Below, in pieces: positions 54,617 through 61,962 of a DNA stretch of 64,000 nt (position 1 is the stretch's first letter; each line of letters starts with the position of its first letter). Position numbers and translations under genes: made by a program. Location: contig CANNFQ010000002.1 in assembly GCA_947503925.1 (NCBI GenBank), positions 124,001 to 188,000 of the forward strand. Direction: 5' to 3'. This stretch comes from an uncultured Paracoccaceae bacterium. Its GTDB lineage: Bacteria; Pseudomonadota; Alphaproteobacteria; Rhodobacterales; Rhodobacteraceae. The notes below the pieces were generated by a model. That model saw nothing but the letters and a program-made list of their open reading frames with translations. It was not told where the DNA came from and searched no databases.

Positions 54617-54884
54617 AGCTGTCCCCCGAATGGATCTTGCGGTTCGGGGTGGGCGGCGTTTCCTGCAGGGTGGTGACCATCACCTCAAGAAAGGCAGGAT
54701 CCCAATCGGCCGCTTTCCAAAGTGCGGGATAGGCCAGAGCGGCGATGATGATCACCGGCCAGCTCTGCACCCAGAGAAACAGCAACACAAACCCGAAAAG
54801 CCAGGCCATAGCGTACATGATCGGCAAGCCGATGAGCTTTGGTGGCCGGATCAGGCCCAGGAAAAGGCGGGTTTGCGTTGCCAT
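54606..54884 (-). CDS. virB3: Type IV secretion protein VirB3
   Basis: About 92 residues. The N-terminus RLFLGLIRPPKLIGLPIMYA and a hydrophobic pair of helices (AMAWLFGFVLLFLWVQSWPV, IIIAALAYPALW) match VirB3, an inner-membrane partner of VirB4. I chose the ATG at 54884; a start at 54899 would add five residues. Confidence 0.9.
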   Translation of the reverse strand: MATQTRLFLGLIRPPKLIGLPIMYAMAWLFGFVLLFLWVQSWPVIIIAALAYPALWKAADWDPAFLEVMVTTLQETPPTPNRKIHSGDSYAP

Positions 54885-54891
54885 GCTGAAT

Positions 54892-55182
54892 TTACGCACC
54901 CCAGATAGCGATTACGATGGTCGGCGCAGCTGCGATGCCTGCAATGGCAACCAGCACCCAAAGGGCTTGGCGGAAATCCAGAATGCCAAACAGCCAGGAG
55001 AGGAACACACCGATCAGGGCCAGGGTGCCGATGACAATACCTAAGGGACCGGTGATCGTGTCGACGATGCCTTGGAGAAGGTTCTGCACCGGTGAGAGGT
55101 CGATACTTTGCGCGAGCGCGGGATTGGCAATCATCAAACTGGCCAGAGCCAGCGACAGGATCGTACGAAGTTGTACGTGCAT
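54892..55182 (-). CDS. virB2: Type IV secretion major pilin VirB2/TrbC
   Basis: 96 residues: a long signal peptide ending ANPALA-QS, then two hydrophobic helices (ITGPLGIVIGTLALIGVFLS and ALWVLVAIAGIAAAPTIVIA) separated by a short loop. This is the usual TrbC/VirB2 pilin layout. It is adjacent to virB1, sharing one base at 55182, and upstream of virB3. Confidence 0.93.
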   Translation of the reverse strand: MHVQLRTILSLALASLMIANPALAQSIDLSPVQNLLQGIVDTITGPLGIVIGTLALIGVFLSWLFGILDFRQALWVLVAIAGIAAAPTIVIAIWGA

Positions 55183-55895
55183 CAGGAGGCTCCAGTCAGT
55201 CGGTCACGCACGGCCATGACGCGGCGCACGTGATTTTGGGTTTCTCGGTAGGGGGGAATGCCGCCGTGGCGCGCGACCGCGTCTGGTCCCGCGTTATAGG
55301 CCGCGAGCGCGAGTTCGGGTGTGCCGAACTGCGCCAACATCATCAGAAGGTAGCGGGCAGAGCCATCGAGGTTGGCTTGCCAATCATACGGATCTACGTC
55401 GAGCTGCGCGGCCGTCGCGGGCATCAGCTGCCCGAGGCCAATCGCGCCTGCTGAACTGCGTGCATTCGGGCGATAGGCGCTTTCGATCTCGATATTGGCT
55501 TGGAAGAGCGCCTGCCATTCGGAAACAGACAGACCCGCGCGGCGCAATGCGGGGTGCCCGCCATAGCGATGCGCGGTGCTTTCAAGGGCTGCAAGGATTT
55601 CGGGGCGGGGAACTGCGCGGGCGGGTGCAGGAAGGCGAGCTTCAGGCTCAGGCCCTGCGAAAACGATCAGCTCAGGTGGGTTTGCGCCAATCCCGTCGAC
55701 ATAACTTTGCGCAAAACCTGATTGGGGTGCTTTGGTCTCCAGCTGGCCATCGGCCCGCATGGAAAGCACGAAGCCTTCAGAATAGGCGGGGGCAGCAAAG
55801 AATGCTGCAAGTACGGCAAGTCGTTTAGCCTTCGTCGTACAGGTTGTGCGAGGCGATCTTGCCTTCGACCATTGGGATTGAGACGATCGAAACAC
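55182..55895 (-). CDS. virB1: Lytic transglycosylase VirB1
   Basis: The signal peptide KAKRLAVLAAFFAAPAYSE and the SLT domain (FQANIEIESAYRPNARSSAG with the catalytic Glu, GLGQLMPATAAQLDVDPYDW, LALAAYNAGPDAVARHGGIP) are clear. The start is not. No ATG, GTG or TTG lies in the ~20 codons before the signal peptide; the nearest is a GTG at 55895, inside the upstream gene, and a longer frame from 56126 adds unrelated sequence. Coupled initiation at a rare codon near the upstream stop (55825) is possible. It opens the murein layer for the channel. Confidence 0.85.
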   Translation of the reverse strand: MFRSSQSQWSKARSPRTTCTTKAKRLAVLAAFFAAPAYSEGFVLSMRADGQLETKAPQSGFAQSYVDGIGANPPELIVFAGPEPEARLPAPARAVPRPEILAALESTAHRYGGHPALRRAGLSVSEWQALFQANIEIESAYRPNARSSAGAIGLGQLMPATAAQLDVDPYDWQANLDGSARYLLMMLAQFGTPELALAAYNAGPDAVARHGGIPPYRETQNHVRRVMAVRDRLTGAS

Positions 55896-56151
55896 CAAGC
55901 CCGGCAAGGAAGCTGGATAGGCCGTTGATTGTCTTGAACTCTCGCGCAGCCATGTTGTTGCGTGCCGTGACAAGCAGGCGACGCGTCTCGCCATCTGGCG
56001 AGACGCAATGCACGGTCCAAACTCCGGACCACTGAGCACCTGTACGTTTGGGCGTAACCCGGCACACAACATCCGCCGAATGACCCTCGGCAAGCAGCGT
56101 GCGCAGCCCATCTTCACTGACAACATTGGGGGCGTCTTGCATCAAATTCAT
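55825..56151 (-). CDS. Hypothetical first gene of the virB operon
   Basis: 108 residues from the ATG at 56151 (an ATG at 56178 is also in frame). It contains EDGLRTLLAEGHSADVVCRV, ARNNMAAREFKTINGLSSFL and VSIVSIPMVEGKIASHNLYD, with no signal peptide or membrane segment. The family is not recognised. Its place at the head of the T4SS operon suggests regulation or assembly, which is inference. Confidence 0.6.
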   Translation of the reverse strand: MNLMQDAPNVVSEDGLRTLLAEGHSADVVCRVTPKRTGAQWSGVWTVHCVSPDGETRRLLVTARNNMAAREFKTINGLSSFLAGLGVSIVSIPMVEGKIASHNLYDEG

Positions 56152-56183
56152 AGGATCGAGCCTTGCAGAATTGTGCATTGGCC

Positions 56184-56206
56184 CGGTAGTCCCTCATGGA
56201 CTACCG
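56184..56206 (-). promoter_or_regulatory. Hairpin in the virB operon leader
   Basis: CGGTAGTCC (56184-56192) and GGACTACCG (56198-56206) form a perfect 9-bp stem with a 5-base loop. It lies just downstream of the predicted virB promoter and would be in the 5' leader of the transcript, so it could be an operator or an RNA structure. Confidence 0.55.
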
Positions 56207-56218
56207 AACCGATACAAT

Positions 56219-56246
56219 ATTATAACTTTGCAATCAATAGATGCAA
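56219..56246 (-). promoter_or_regulatory. Predicted virB operon promoter
   Basis: On the minus strand TTGCAT (56241-56246) and TATAAT (56219-56224) are separated by 16 bases, a near-consensus sigma-70 promoter. A divergent one, TTGCAA-N17-TGTTAT (56228-56256, plus strand), could serve the 95-residue exported protein. The region resembles 35898-35924 near the relaxase operon. Confidence 0.5.
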
Positions 56247-56314
56247 TTTGTGTTATTGCACCATTCATGCGTTGAAACAAATTTACTGCAACGGAGTGGC
56301 TGAGCCAAGATAAT

Positions 56315-56602
56315 ATGGCGCTTTTGAAACAAACATGGGCGGTTATGGTCGTTCTGAGCTGGGGGTCTGCCTCGATCGCTAGCAGTTGCCTGCCGCCTGC
56401 GCCGCCCTGGATGCCGACCAATGCCGATGACGTGCAGGCTTATGCAGATCTGTTGAAGCGCGATGCGGAGATGTATTTCACCGGTGTTGAGCAGTACTTC
56501 CGATGCCTGGATCGGCAGCGGCGAGAGGTCTTCGAGCAGGCGCGCGAGGTCAGTGGAGACTATGCGCGCGTTCTGGAGTTTCTGGACGGCGTGAGGAAAT
56601 GA
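56315..56602 (+). CDS. Small exported protein, divergent from the virB operon
   Basis: 95 residues with a signal peptide (WAVMVVLSWGSASIASS, then CLPPAPPW). The mature part is helical (VQAYADLLKRDAEMYFTGVE, RQRREVFEQAREVSGDYARV). The family is not recognised. Its divergent place beside the transfer operon suggests a link to conjugation. Confidence 0.6.
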   Translation: MALLKQTWAVMVVLSWGSASIASSCLPPAPPWMPTNADDVQAYADLLKRDAEMYFTGVEQYFRCLDRQRREVFEQAREVSGDYARVLEFLDGVRK

Positions 56603-56657
56603 CACCCGTCTTCATGTCCCTCTCGTCGTACCACAGGCTGACATTCGCGCAGCGGAC

Positions 56658-56688
56658 AAAAAAAGACCGGCGGTTTGAGCGCCGGTCT
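56658..56688 (-). terminator. Rho-independent terminator (minus strand)
   Basis: A 9-bp perfect stem, AGACCGGCG (56664-56672) and CGCCGGTCT (56680-56688), has a 7-base loop and is followed on the minus strand by a run of seven T. It lies just after the stop of the 52-residue minus-strand gene, confirming that this gene is transcribed. Confidence 0.8.
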
Positions 56689-56709
56689 AAATACTTGGTT
56701 TAGACGCTG

Positions 56710-56868
56710 CTACTGATTAGCAACACTTTCTGCCCAATGAGACTGGGCAACGCACTGTTGAATCACTACGTTCTGAGTGATGTTGATCTGCAAGTGCACT
56801 GGTTCTGGGCTGGCCCAGATTACCAGAGCGAGTACGAGGCGTGCGATCGTGTTTTTGAATTTGGTCAT
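56710..56868 (-). CDS. Small exported peptide, 52 residues
   Basis: The ATG at 56868 is preceded by GGGAGA at good spacing. The product MTKFKNTIARLVLALVIWAS has a hydrophobic signal-like helix, then EPVHLQINITQNVVIQQCVA and a short tail. A strong terminator follows within 25 bases. No family is recognised. It is divergent from the unknown gene that precedes the RelA/SpoT homologue. Confidence 0.6.
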   Translation of the reverse strand: MTKFKNTIARLVLALVIWASPEPVHLQINITQNVVIQQCVAQSHWAESVANQ

Positions 56869-57032
56869 TTTTGGTCTCCCATCAGGTTCACCGAAACGGC
56901 TCGGTTTGACTGATTTGACGGCAATCCTGTCCCGTGCTGAGGGAGTATTGGTTCCGTCTGAAGGCCGAAGGTTCCACTTCCTTCCAAAACCGTTCCGTGC
57001 TTGGTTTTGGACCAAAGTTTTGGGTGCGAAGA

Positions 57033-57989
57033 ATGGTTGAGCCGATCGACAGTCTCACCAGACCTGACCGGACCGTGCTAATTGACGTACATGAAGCCAA
57101 GCGGGCATTTGTGTCGTGGCGGAAAGACTGGCCGCGTCCGGAAAACATTGATCCTCGTCAAGCACCACGTGAATTTGCGAGGCTGCTTGCACGTAGACTT
57201 GACTTAAAAACAAATCGTGAAATTGCGGATCTTGGCATTCCCTTGTCCGACACAGCTTGGTCTCGCCTAAAGAATGAAACTTCCGCGAAAAGGTTGCGAT
57301 TAGATGTCTGTTGGCAGATTTACTTTTTAAACCGGATCGACGTCACTGCAAACAAAGAACTAATGTCGTACCCACTCAATAGTACTGACATGGTGGTTCT
57401 GGGAAAGTGCGAGTCTCAATCGCACGACGTTGCAACAGGTGCGAAAGCGGTAAAGGTCAGTTGGGTCATTCTTCAATCGACTGACGAAAAAAGAGTTCTA
57501 CGGGCGGATGCTCTAAGGGATCCGACCAACAGGGATTTCGAGGAGGTTATTGGGTCCGTTCGGTTTCTCTTGAGAAATTGCCACGTAACTCTCCGCAATT
57601 GCGCTGGAATTGAACCTGTCTTGAAACGGGTAGGCGATGGCAGGCCATCTGAATATGGGGCTGCAGATGGATTATCTGTAAATATTGATCCGAGAGAGCA
57701 AGGTTGTTGGCGGCTTGAACGGGGCGCAGGAGCGAGCGCTATTCAAGGCCGATGTGACGATCTCTATCTAGCTAACATAATTTCGTCTGACAATTTGTCG
57801 ACAACTGTCGAGGTGTCAGCTTCAATTGCCGACGTACTTCCAGAAATGGATATCGTAGATGGCAGCCTCACTACCACGCATTTGAATAGGCTTAGGGATC
57901 AACTCGTTCAACAAGTTATGAGGTCCCGATTGCGTGATGGAGGGCTGGGGGAACGTTTCGTTTTGTCGATCGCCCACATAGATACATGA
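57033..57989 (+). CDS. Unknown protein coupled to a RelA/SpoT homologue
   Basis: About 318 residues if started at the ATG at 57033 (a GTG at 56934 would add 33). It contains EFARLLARRLDLKTNREIAD, LSDTAWSRLKNETSAKRLRL and, later, VSASIADVLPEMDIVDGSLT. No catalytic motif, membrane segment or known domain is seen. Its stop overlaps the next start by four bases, so the pair is co-translated. Codon usage is more AT-rich than the virB genes, which suggests separate acquisition. I do not recognise it. Confidence 0.65.
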   Translation: MVEPIDSLTRPDRTVLIDVHEAKRAFVSWRKDWPRPENIDPRQAPREFARLLARRLDLKTNREIADLGIPLSDTAWSRLKNETSAKRLRLDVCWQIYFLNRIDVTANKELMSYPLNSTDMVVLGKCESQSHDVATGAKAVKVSWVILQSTDEKRVLRADALRDPTNRDFEEVIGSVRFLLRNCHVTLRNCAGIEPVLKRVGDGRPSEYGAADGLSVNIDPREQGCWRLERGAGASAIQGRCDDLYLANIISSDNLSTTVEVSASIADVLPEMDIVDGSLTTTHLNRLRDQLVQQVMRSRLRDGGLGERFVLSIAHIDT

Positions 57990-59785
57990 CTGACATAAAA
58001 CTATCCGAAATCGAAACTAGGGCCATCGACGCGGCCATTACCGGCGATCTTTCAGATCCTGTTTCGCTTATGCGCAACGCAGGGTGCGATGTTGCGACTT
58101 TTTTTGAGTTCGGAGATTGGAGAGGGGCAGACTTTAGGAGTTCTGATTTGGTTGGCGTTTCATTCAGGGGCGCTGATTTGCGTGAAGCTCTAGTGACAGA
58201 AGAACAGTACTTTGTTGTTCTGGCTACTCAGCCAAGCTTTCCTCCTGCGACGCCCACAGAGGAAGATTTGGAACAGCATGATCTTGAACAGACCTCTTTC
58301 AAAAGGGAGGTGTTTAATTTTCGAGGCGGAGATAAGTCTGAACCTGAGGTAATTACTGTCGAAGACCTTGTCCAGAAAACTCTAGCCTACAATCAGAATA
58401 GTGACAGCGCTCTAATCAGGCGAGCCTACCAATTTGGCGAAGAAATGCATGAAGGCCAAATGCGACACTCAGGAGAACCCTACTTTAGTCATCCAGTGAC
58501 TGTTGCGTCAATTTTGACTGACCTGCGGCTATCTGATGAGGTAATCGCAGCAGGGCTGTTGCATGACGTTGTCGAGGATACCCAAGCAACATATAGCCAA
58601 GTCGAGCAAAGATTTGGAGCTCAAGTCGCTGGTTTGGTTGATGACGTTACCAGGCTCACAAACCTACAGCACACAGGTCCGAATGTTGGGATTTCAGAGA
58701 ATTACCCCAAGATCGTTTTGCAATCAATTAGGGACCTTAGGTCACTTTCGATAAAGCTAGCCGACCGTCTGCATAACCTACGAACAATCAGCCCAATACA
58801 TCCAGCGAAGCGGATGGCGAAGGCCGTTGAAACTCTAGATATCTACGCTTGGATTGCGCGTCAAACGGGTCCCTTGGCAATTCAGGAGGAATTAGAAGAT
58901 CTTTGCTTTAAACTAGTGAATCCATCTGCGCGTACCGCAATCATTCGGCGGTGCCTTAAATTACAAGAAGACGAAAGTGCCTTGGTTGATCAGATCGGCA
59001 AAAATATCAGCGGTATGCTGAATAGAGAGCTATCTCTAGACTCCAGTATCCTTGCGCAGTGCAAAGAGCCGTACACAATCTGGCGGGAATCTCGTGATGG
59101 AATTTCATTAGGTAACATACTGGATGCTTACCGATTCATAGTAACGGTTCCTACGGAAGAGGGGGGTCGCGCTATTCTGGATGTTCTTCGGCAAGAGTGG
59201 AGTGAAATCCCGAGCGGTTTCAAAGACTACTTTTCCCAACCGAAGTCAAATGGATACAGTGCGCTGCATTCGCGATTTCATATTGGAAGTAGGCAATCCG
59301 TAGAGGTGCAAATTTTAACTGAGAGTATGATCGAGTATACCTCTGATGGCGTTTTTACGGTTCTGGATGGCGATGGCCTCGCTCCTCAAAGTGCTAGTAT
59401 TTTCCCGGGGGTAGACGATTTTTTGACTGGCGCGGTTCGCGAATCCGAAGAGCGAGATGAACTAATGGATCTTGCGTTCTTGAAGGAAGGTTCTTCGGAC
59501 GGCGAATTGATTTTTTGTTTTACGCCGATGGGTGAGATTGTAAAATTGCCGCGCGGTTCAACACCACTCGATTTTGCTTTTCATGTCCACACTAAGCTCG
59601 GGGAGGAATGCGTCGGGGCCAAAGTTGATGGGATGCGGGTGCCGCTTTGGACAAGGTTGGTTAATGGTCAAGCTGTCGAAATTGTTAGGGCAGAAGGTCA
59701 GGTTCCGCAGGAGGCGTGGCTTGAAAGCCTTGCTAGTCCAAAGGCCCGGAGAAAGCTACGGCGCGCACTGCGCCTTTTAGGATGA
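57986..59785 (+). CDS. RelA/SpoT homologue with N-terminal pentapeptide repeats
   Basis: 599 residues. Pentapeptide repeats occupy about 44-68 (RGADF, RSSDL, VGVSF, RGADL). The (p)ppGpp hydrolase HD domain follows with H169 in SHPVTVASIL and H193-D194/E197-D198 in GLLHDVVEDT, plus KLADRLHNLRTI. A synthetase-like domain comes next (ILDAYRFIVTV, GFKDYFSQPKSNGYSALHSR, VEVQILTES), then a TGS domain (FCFTPMGEIVKLPRGSTPLD, HTKLGEECVGAKVDG). The ACT and zinc-binding regions of housekeeping Rel are absent. Hydrolase residues look intact; the synthetase keeps the E-Q of VEVQI but differs elsewhere. A mobile, alarmone-handling enzyme, perhaps defensive. Confidence 0.85.
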   Translation: MTDIKLSEIETRAIDAAITGDLSDPVSLMRNAGCDVATFFEFGDWRGADFRSSDLVGVSFRGADLREALVTEEQYFVVLATQPSFPPATPTEEDLEQHDLEQTSFKREVFNFRGGDKSEPEVITVEDLVQKTLAYNQNSDSALIRRAYQFGEEMHEGQMRHSGEPYFSHPVTVASILTDLRLSDEVIAAGLLHDVVEDTQATYSQVEQRFGAQVAGLVDDVTRLTNLQHTGPNVGISENYPKIVLQSIRDLRSLSIKLADRLHNLRTISPIHPAKRMAKAVETLDIYAWIARQTGPLAIQEELEDLCFKLVNPSARTAIIRRCLKLQEDESALVDQIGKNISGMLNRELSLDSSILAQCKEPYTIWRESRDGISLGNILDAYRFIVTVPTEEGGRAILDVLRQEWSEIPSGFKDYFSQPKSNGYSALHSRFHIGSRQSVEVQILTESMIEYTSDGVFTVLDGDGLAPQSASIFPGVDDFLTGAVRESEERDELMDLAFLKEGSSDGELIFCFTPMGEIVKLPRGSTPLDFAFHVHTKLGEECVGAKVDGMRVPLWTRLVNGQAVEIVRAEGQVPQEAWLESLASPKARRKLRRALRLLG

Positions 59786-59941
59786 ACTTGACTGTTGAAG
59801 ATTAGTCGCCCCAGCTATCTGAAGTGCATTTGGATTGCATTTAGATCTGGCTCTCGACAACTGGTATCCTTGGACGGCCAGGCGTCCTTCTAGTTTTGAG
59901 ATGCCCAAAAAGTTGCAGTTGGATCAAAGACCAGAGCAGGC
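59786..59941. other. Short intergenic region with hairpin
   Basis: Between the RelA/SpoT homologue and the convergent small gene. GGACG-GCCAGG-CGTCC near 59873-59888 could act as a terminator, though no T run follows. No gene is supported. Confidence 0.35.
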
Positions 59942-60154
59942 TCATTGCGGCCCCGAGCTGCTCTCTGCAACAATGTCTGCGTCAACCGGATCACCTGAGC
60001 ATTCTGGCGCTTTAGGATGGTCGCCATCGTACAACGCTGCCTGCGTCTCGCCGTTATCCCACTGATACAGCAGACCGATTTCTTCGCCAGTCTTGATACA
60101 CGTAATGCGACCGATGGCTTCGGCCGTCGTGCGAACACTCTCAAGTTCGGGCAA
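59942..60154 (-). CDS. Small hypothetical protein paired with an XRE regulator
   Basis: 70 residues from a TTG with GAGAGGGG upstream, two bases after the XRE gene's stop. It has TTAEAIGRITCIKTGEEIGL then LYQWDNGETQAALYDGD, suggesting a small beta-sheet fold, and an acidic end. No family is recognised. Coupling to the regulator suggests a toxin-antitoxin or regulatory partner; that is inference. Confidence 0.55.
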   Translation of the reverse strand: MPELESVRTTAEAIGRITCIKTGEEIGLLYQWDNGETQAALYDGDHPKAPECSGDPVDADIVAESSSGPQ

Positions 60155-60156
60155 AA

Positions 60157-60369
60157 CTAGCCCCTCTCGTTAAACAGTTCCTTGGGAGCGATGTCGAGAG
60201 CATGGGCAATCCGCTCCAGAACATCGATCGACGCTGAGAATTTCGCGAGTTCGATCTCGCTGATGTAGCTACGATCCAGGTCGGCAGCTAATGCTAATTG
60301 TTCTTGGCTCAACCCTCTGGAATTTCTTAGATTCCGGATATTTAACCCTACTTGTTCCCGTAATTTCAT
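60157..60369 (-). CDS. XRE-family helix-turn-helix regulator
   Basis: 70 residues, a single compact helix-turn-helix: NIRNLRNSRGLSQEQLALAA then DLDRSYISEIELAKFSASID and a final ALDIAPKELF. This is the Cro/C1 (restriction controller-like) size and layout. It likely represses its own operon and perhaps other element genes. Confidence 0.82.
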   Translation of the reverse strand: MKLREQVGLNIRNLRNSRGLSQEQLALAADLDRSYISEIELAKFSASIDVLERIAHALDIAPKELFNERG

Positions 60370-60527
60370 GGCCTGTATTCGGCCAGATCACAAGAACCGC
60401 TCTACGGAGTATATTCCACAAAACGCGCGCGAACATCATAAACCCTGTGCTCGCATATGGTGTGAAGGTTGAGGTTGGAGGTAGTGTATCAATAATGCAG
60501 TAATGTTATCACAAGGCACTTATTGAT

Positions 60528-61169
60528 ATGTGGCGCAGACTTATGAGAAATTGGACCGTCGGAGCTGTCGTGGCTCTGATTTCAACCGTAGCCCCGCAGG
60601 CGGCTAAGGCCTATCAGGTCGATTGCGCCATTCTGCTTTGCCTGGCTGGTGGGTGGCCCGCGTCAGCAGAATGTGCCCATGCCCGTGCCGTGTTCATCCG
60701 TCGGATCACACCTTGGCCGATTGAGCCGCCTTTACAAATCTGGCGTTGCCCGATGGGTGTTTCTGAGCGCGTGCCATTGCAGAGCAAGGCCCCAAGGATC
60801 TGGAAGGCCAGCAACCAAACGGGTCGGACGCTTGGTCAGGCCATTCTGGCTCAGGTGGTTGAAGGCGGTGCCGATATTGACATCAGCGGTCTGGAATTCG
60901 ATTTCGTGCGCTCGATCCGTGTCTGGGATGTACAGCACTATAGCCATCGCGAACGTGGCCGCGACGATGATTGCTCTGAGAGTTATAACATGCGCCTCGG
61001 GACCTACGGCACACAAGGCGAATTTGGCTGGCAACGCACGACCCCAGCGGCCGCCCCGCAATGGGTTCTGCCGACGCGGCGCTGTTCGTCATCAAATTGG
61101 AGGCGCGGGGTCGGTGTCGAATGGGAAGATCACGAGGGCAACCACGGATATGAGTGGGTGGCCTACTAG
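60528..61169 (+). CDS. Exported TrbM/KikA-like protein
   Basis: 213 residues from 60528 (an ATG at 60543 is an alternative). A signal peptide (AVVALISTVAPQAAKA-YQ) is followed by VDCAILLCLAGGWPASAECA, a cysteine-rich start resembling TrbM/KikA conjugation proteins, and then an unrecognised Trp-rich C-terminus (EFGWQRTTPAAAPQWVLP). It may be an exported transfer accessory protein. The match is limited to the first ~60 residues. Confidence 0.5.
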   Translation: MWRRLMRNWTVGAVVALISTVAPQAAKAYQVDCAILLCLAGGWPASAECAHARAVFIRRITPWPIEPPLQIWRCPMGVSERVPLQSKAPRIWKASNQTGRTLGQAILAQVVEGGADIDISGLEFDFVRSIRVWDVQHYSHRERGRDDDCSESYNMRLGTYGTQGEFGWQRTTPAAAPQWVLPTRRCSSSNWRRGVGVEWEDHEGNHGYEWVAY

Positions 61170-61171
61170 AT

Positions 61172-61477
61172 CTATTCGCCGATGTCTTTCATGCGTTCCG
61201 AAATGTCGCCCGCAATGCGCTCATACAGGGCGGCTTGTTTGTCCCTAGGTGTGCCAGGCTTCGGGTTTCTTCGACGGATGCGTTTGGCGAGCCAGAAGAG
61301 CAGCCGCGCCGCTGGATCCGACATCGCATCCAGTTCTGCAGCCGGGTACTTCTCCTCAAGAGCGACGACGATTTCCTGAGACAGGCTGCGCCGGTTCAGG
61401 GTGGCATGCGTTTCCAAACGCTTCTTGAGCGCGGCAGGAAGCAAGAGTTTAAATTGGACCAAGGCTTCTTCTTTCAT
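61172..61477 (-). CDS. Arc-like ribbon-helix-helix regulator
   Basis: 101 residues from the ATG at 61477. The Arc/MetJ-type N-terminus reads VQFKLLLPAALKKRLETHAT then LNRRSLSQEIVVALEEKYP; the rest is helical and charged. It is divergent from the second ribbon-helix-helix gene, and two matching palindromes lie between them, so it probably controls both promoters. An in-frame start at 61519 would begin inside one palindrome and is rejected. Confidence 0.78.
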   Translation of the reverse strand: MKEEALVQFKLLLPAALKKRLETHATLNRRSLSQEIVVALEEKYPAAELDAMSDPAARLLFWLAKRIRRRNPKPGTPRDKQAALYERIAGDISERMKDIGE

Positions 61478-61488
61478 GTTTGCATGAT

Positions 61489-61528
61489 GGACAATATTTG
61501 TCCTCAATGATATGGACATTTTATGTCC
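61489..61528. promoter_or_regulatory. Two GGACA palindromes between divergent regulator genes
   Basis: GGACAATATTTGTCC (61489-61503) and GGACATTTTATGTCC (61514-61528) are both perfect 15-base palindromes with 6-bp arms, 25 bases apart centre to centre. They separate the two ribbon-helix-helix genes and are strong operator candidates controlling the excision/integration operon. Confidence 0.75.
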
Positions 61529-61546
61529 TTTTGTTGAGGTTTAAAT

Positions 61547-61708
61547 ATGAAGACAACCCAGTTTAAACTTAACCTTCCAGCGGACGTGAAAGCCTGGCTT
61601 GAAGAGGAGGCTGTTCGGAACTTGCGCTCGCAAGGCGCTCAGGTGGTGTCTTGTTTGCGGGCAGCCATGTCGCGGCAAGAAGCCGTGGGTGAGAGGGCTG
61701 AAAAATGA
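61547..61708 (+). CDS. Small Arc-type ribbon-helix-helix protein
   Basis: 53 residues with GAGG seven bases before the ATG. MKTTQFKLNLPADVKAWLEE then AVRNLRSQGAQVVSCLRAAM is a minimal ribbon-helix-helix fold. The stop overlaps the next start by four bases, starting the regulator - excisionase-like - integrase operon. It is a likely DNA-binding partner or competitor of the divergent Arc-like protein. Confidence 0.75.
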   Translation: MKTTQFKLNLPADVKAWLEEEAVRNLRSQGAQVVSCLRAAMSRQEAVGERAEK

Positions 61709-61962
61709 GCCCAAGCCATATTCAGCTGATTCCGACGCCAGAGCTTGCGCTTCTCTTCGGCTACAGTGAGCCGAGCGCGTCCTTCTATGATTTCTGCCGC
61801 AGGACGGGTATCGCTCCGGTGCCAGGGCGGCGCGGGTGGTATGACCCGAAGCTCATTCGCGCGCGATTGGATGCTGTTCAGGGCATCAGCGCGGCAGAAC
61901 GCGAAGCCACTTCGCAACCGAGCCTCGTTGCACAGCGGAGAGCACGCCGTGCCCAGAAGTAA
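61705..61962 (+). CDS. Excisionase-like winged-helix protein (candidate recombination directionality factor)
   Basis: 85 residues. SPSHIQLIPTPELALLFGYS then EPSASFYDFCRRTGIAPVPG and RRGWYDPKLIRARLDAV resemble the MerR-type winged helix of phage excisionases (choice of target by a helix, then RGWYDPKLI). The ATG overlaps the previous gene by four bases and the integrase GTG lies within its 3' end. This is the standard Xis-Int arrangement. Confidence 0.6.
   Translation: MSPSHIQLIPTPELALLFGYSEPSASFYDFCRRTGIAPVPGRRGWYDPKLIRARLDAVQGISAAEREATSQPSLVAQRRARRAQK

Noticed and set aside
60291-60503. Plus-strand 70-residue frame
   Set aside because: It starts inside the antisense XRE gene and has no ribosome site or domain.
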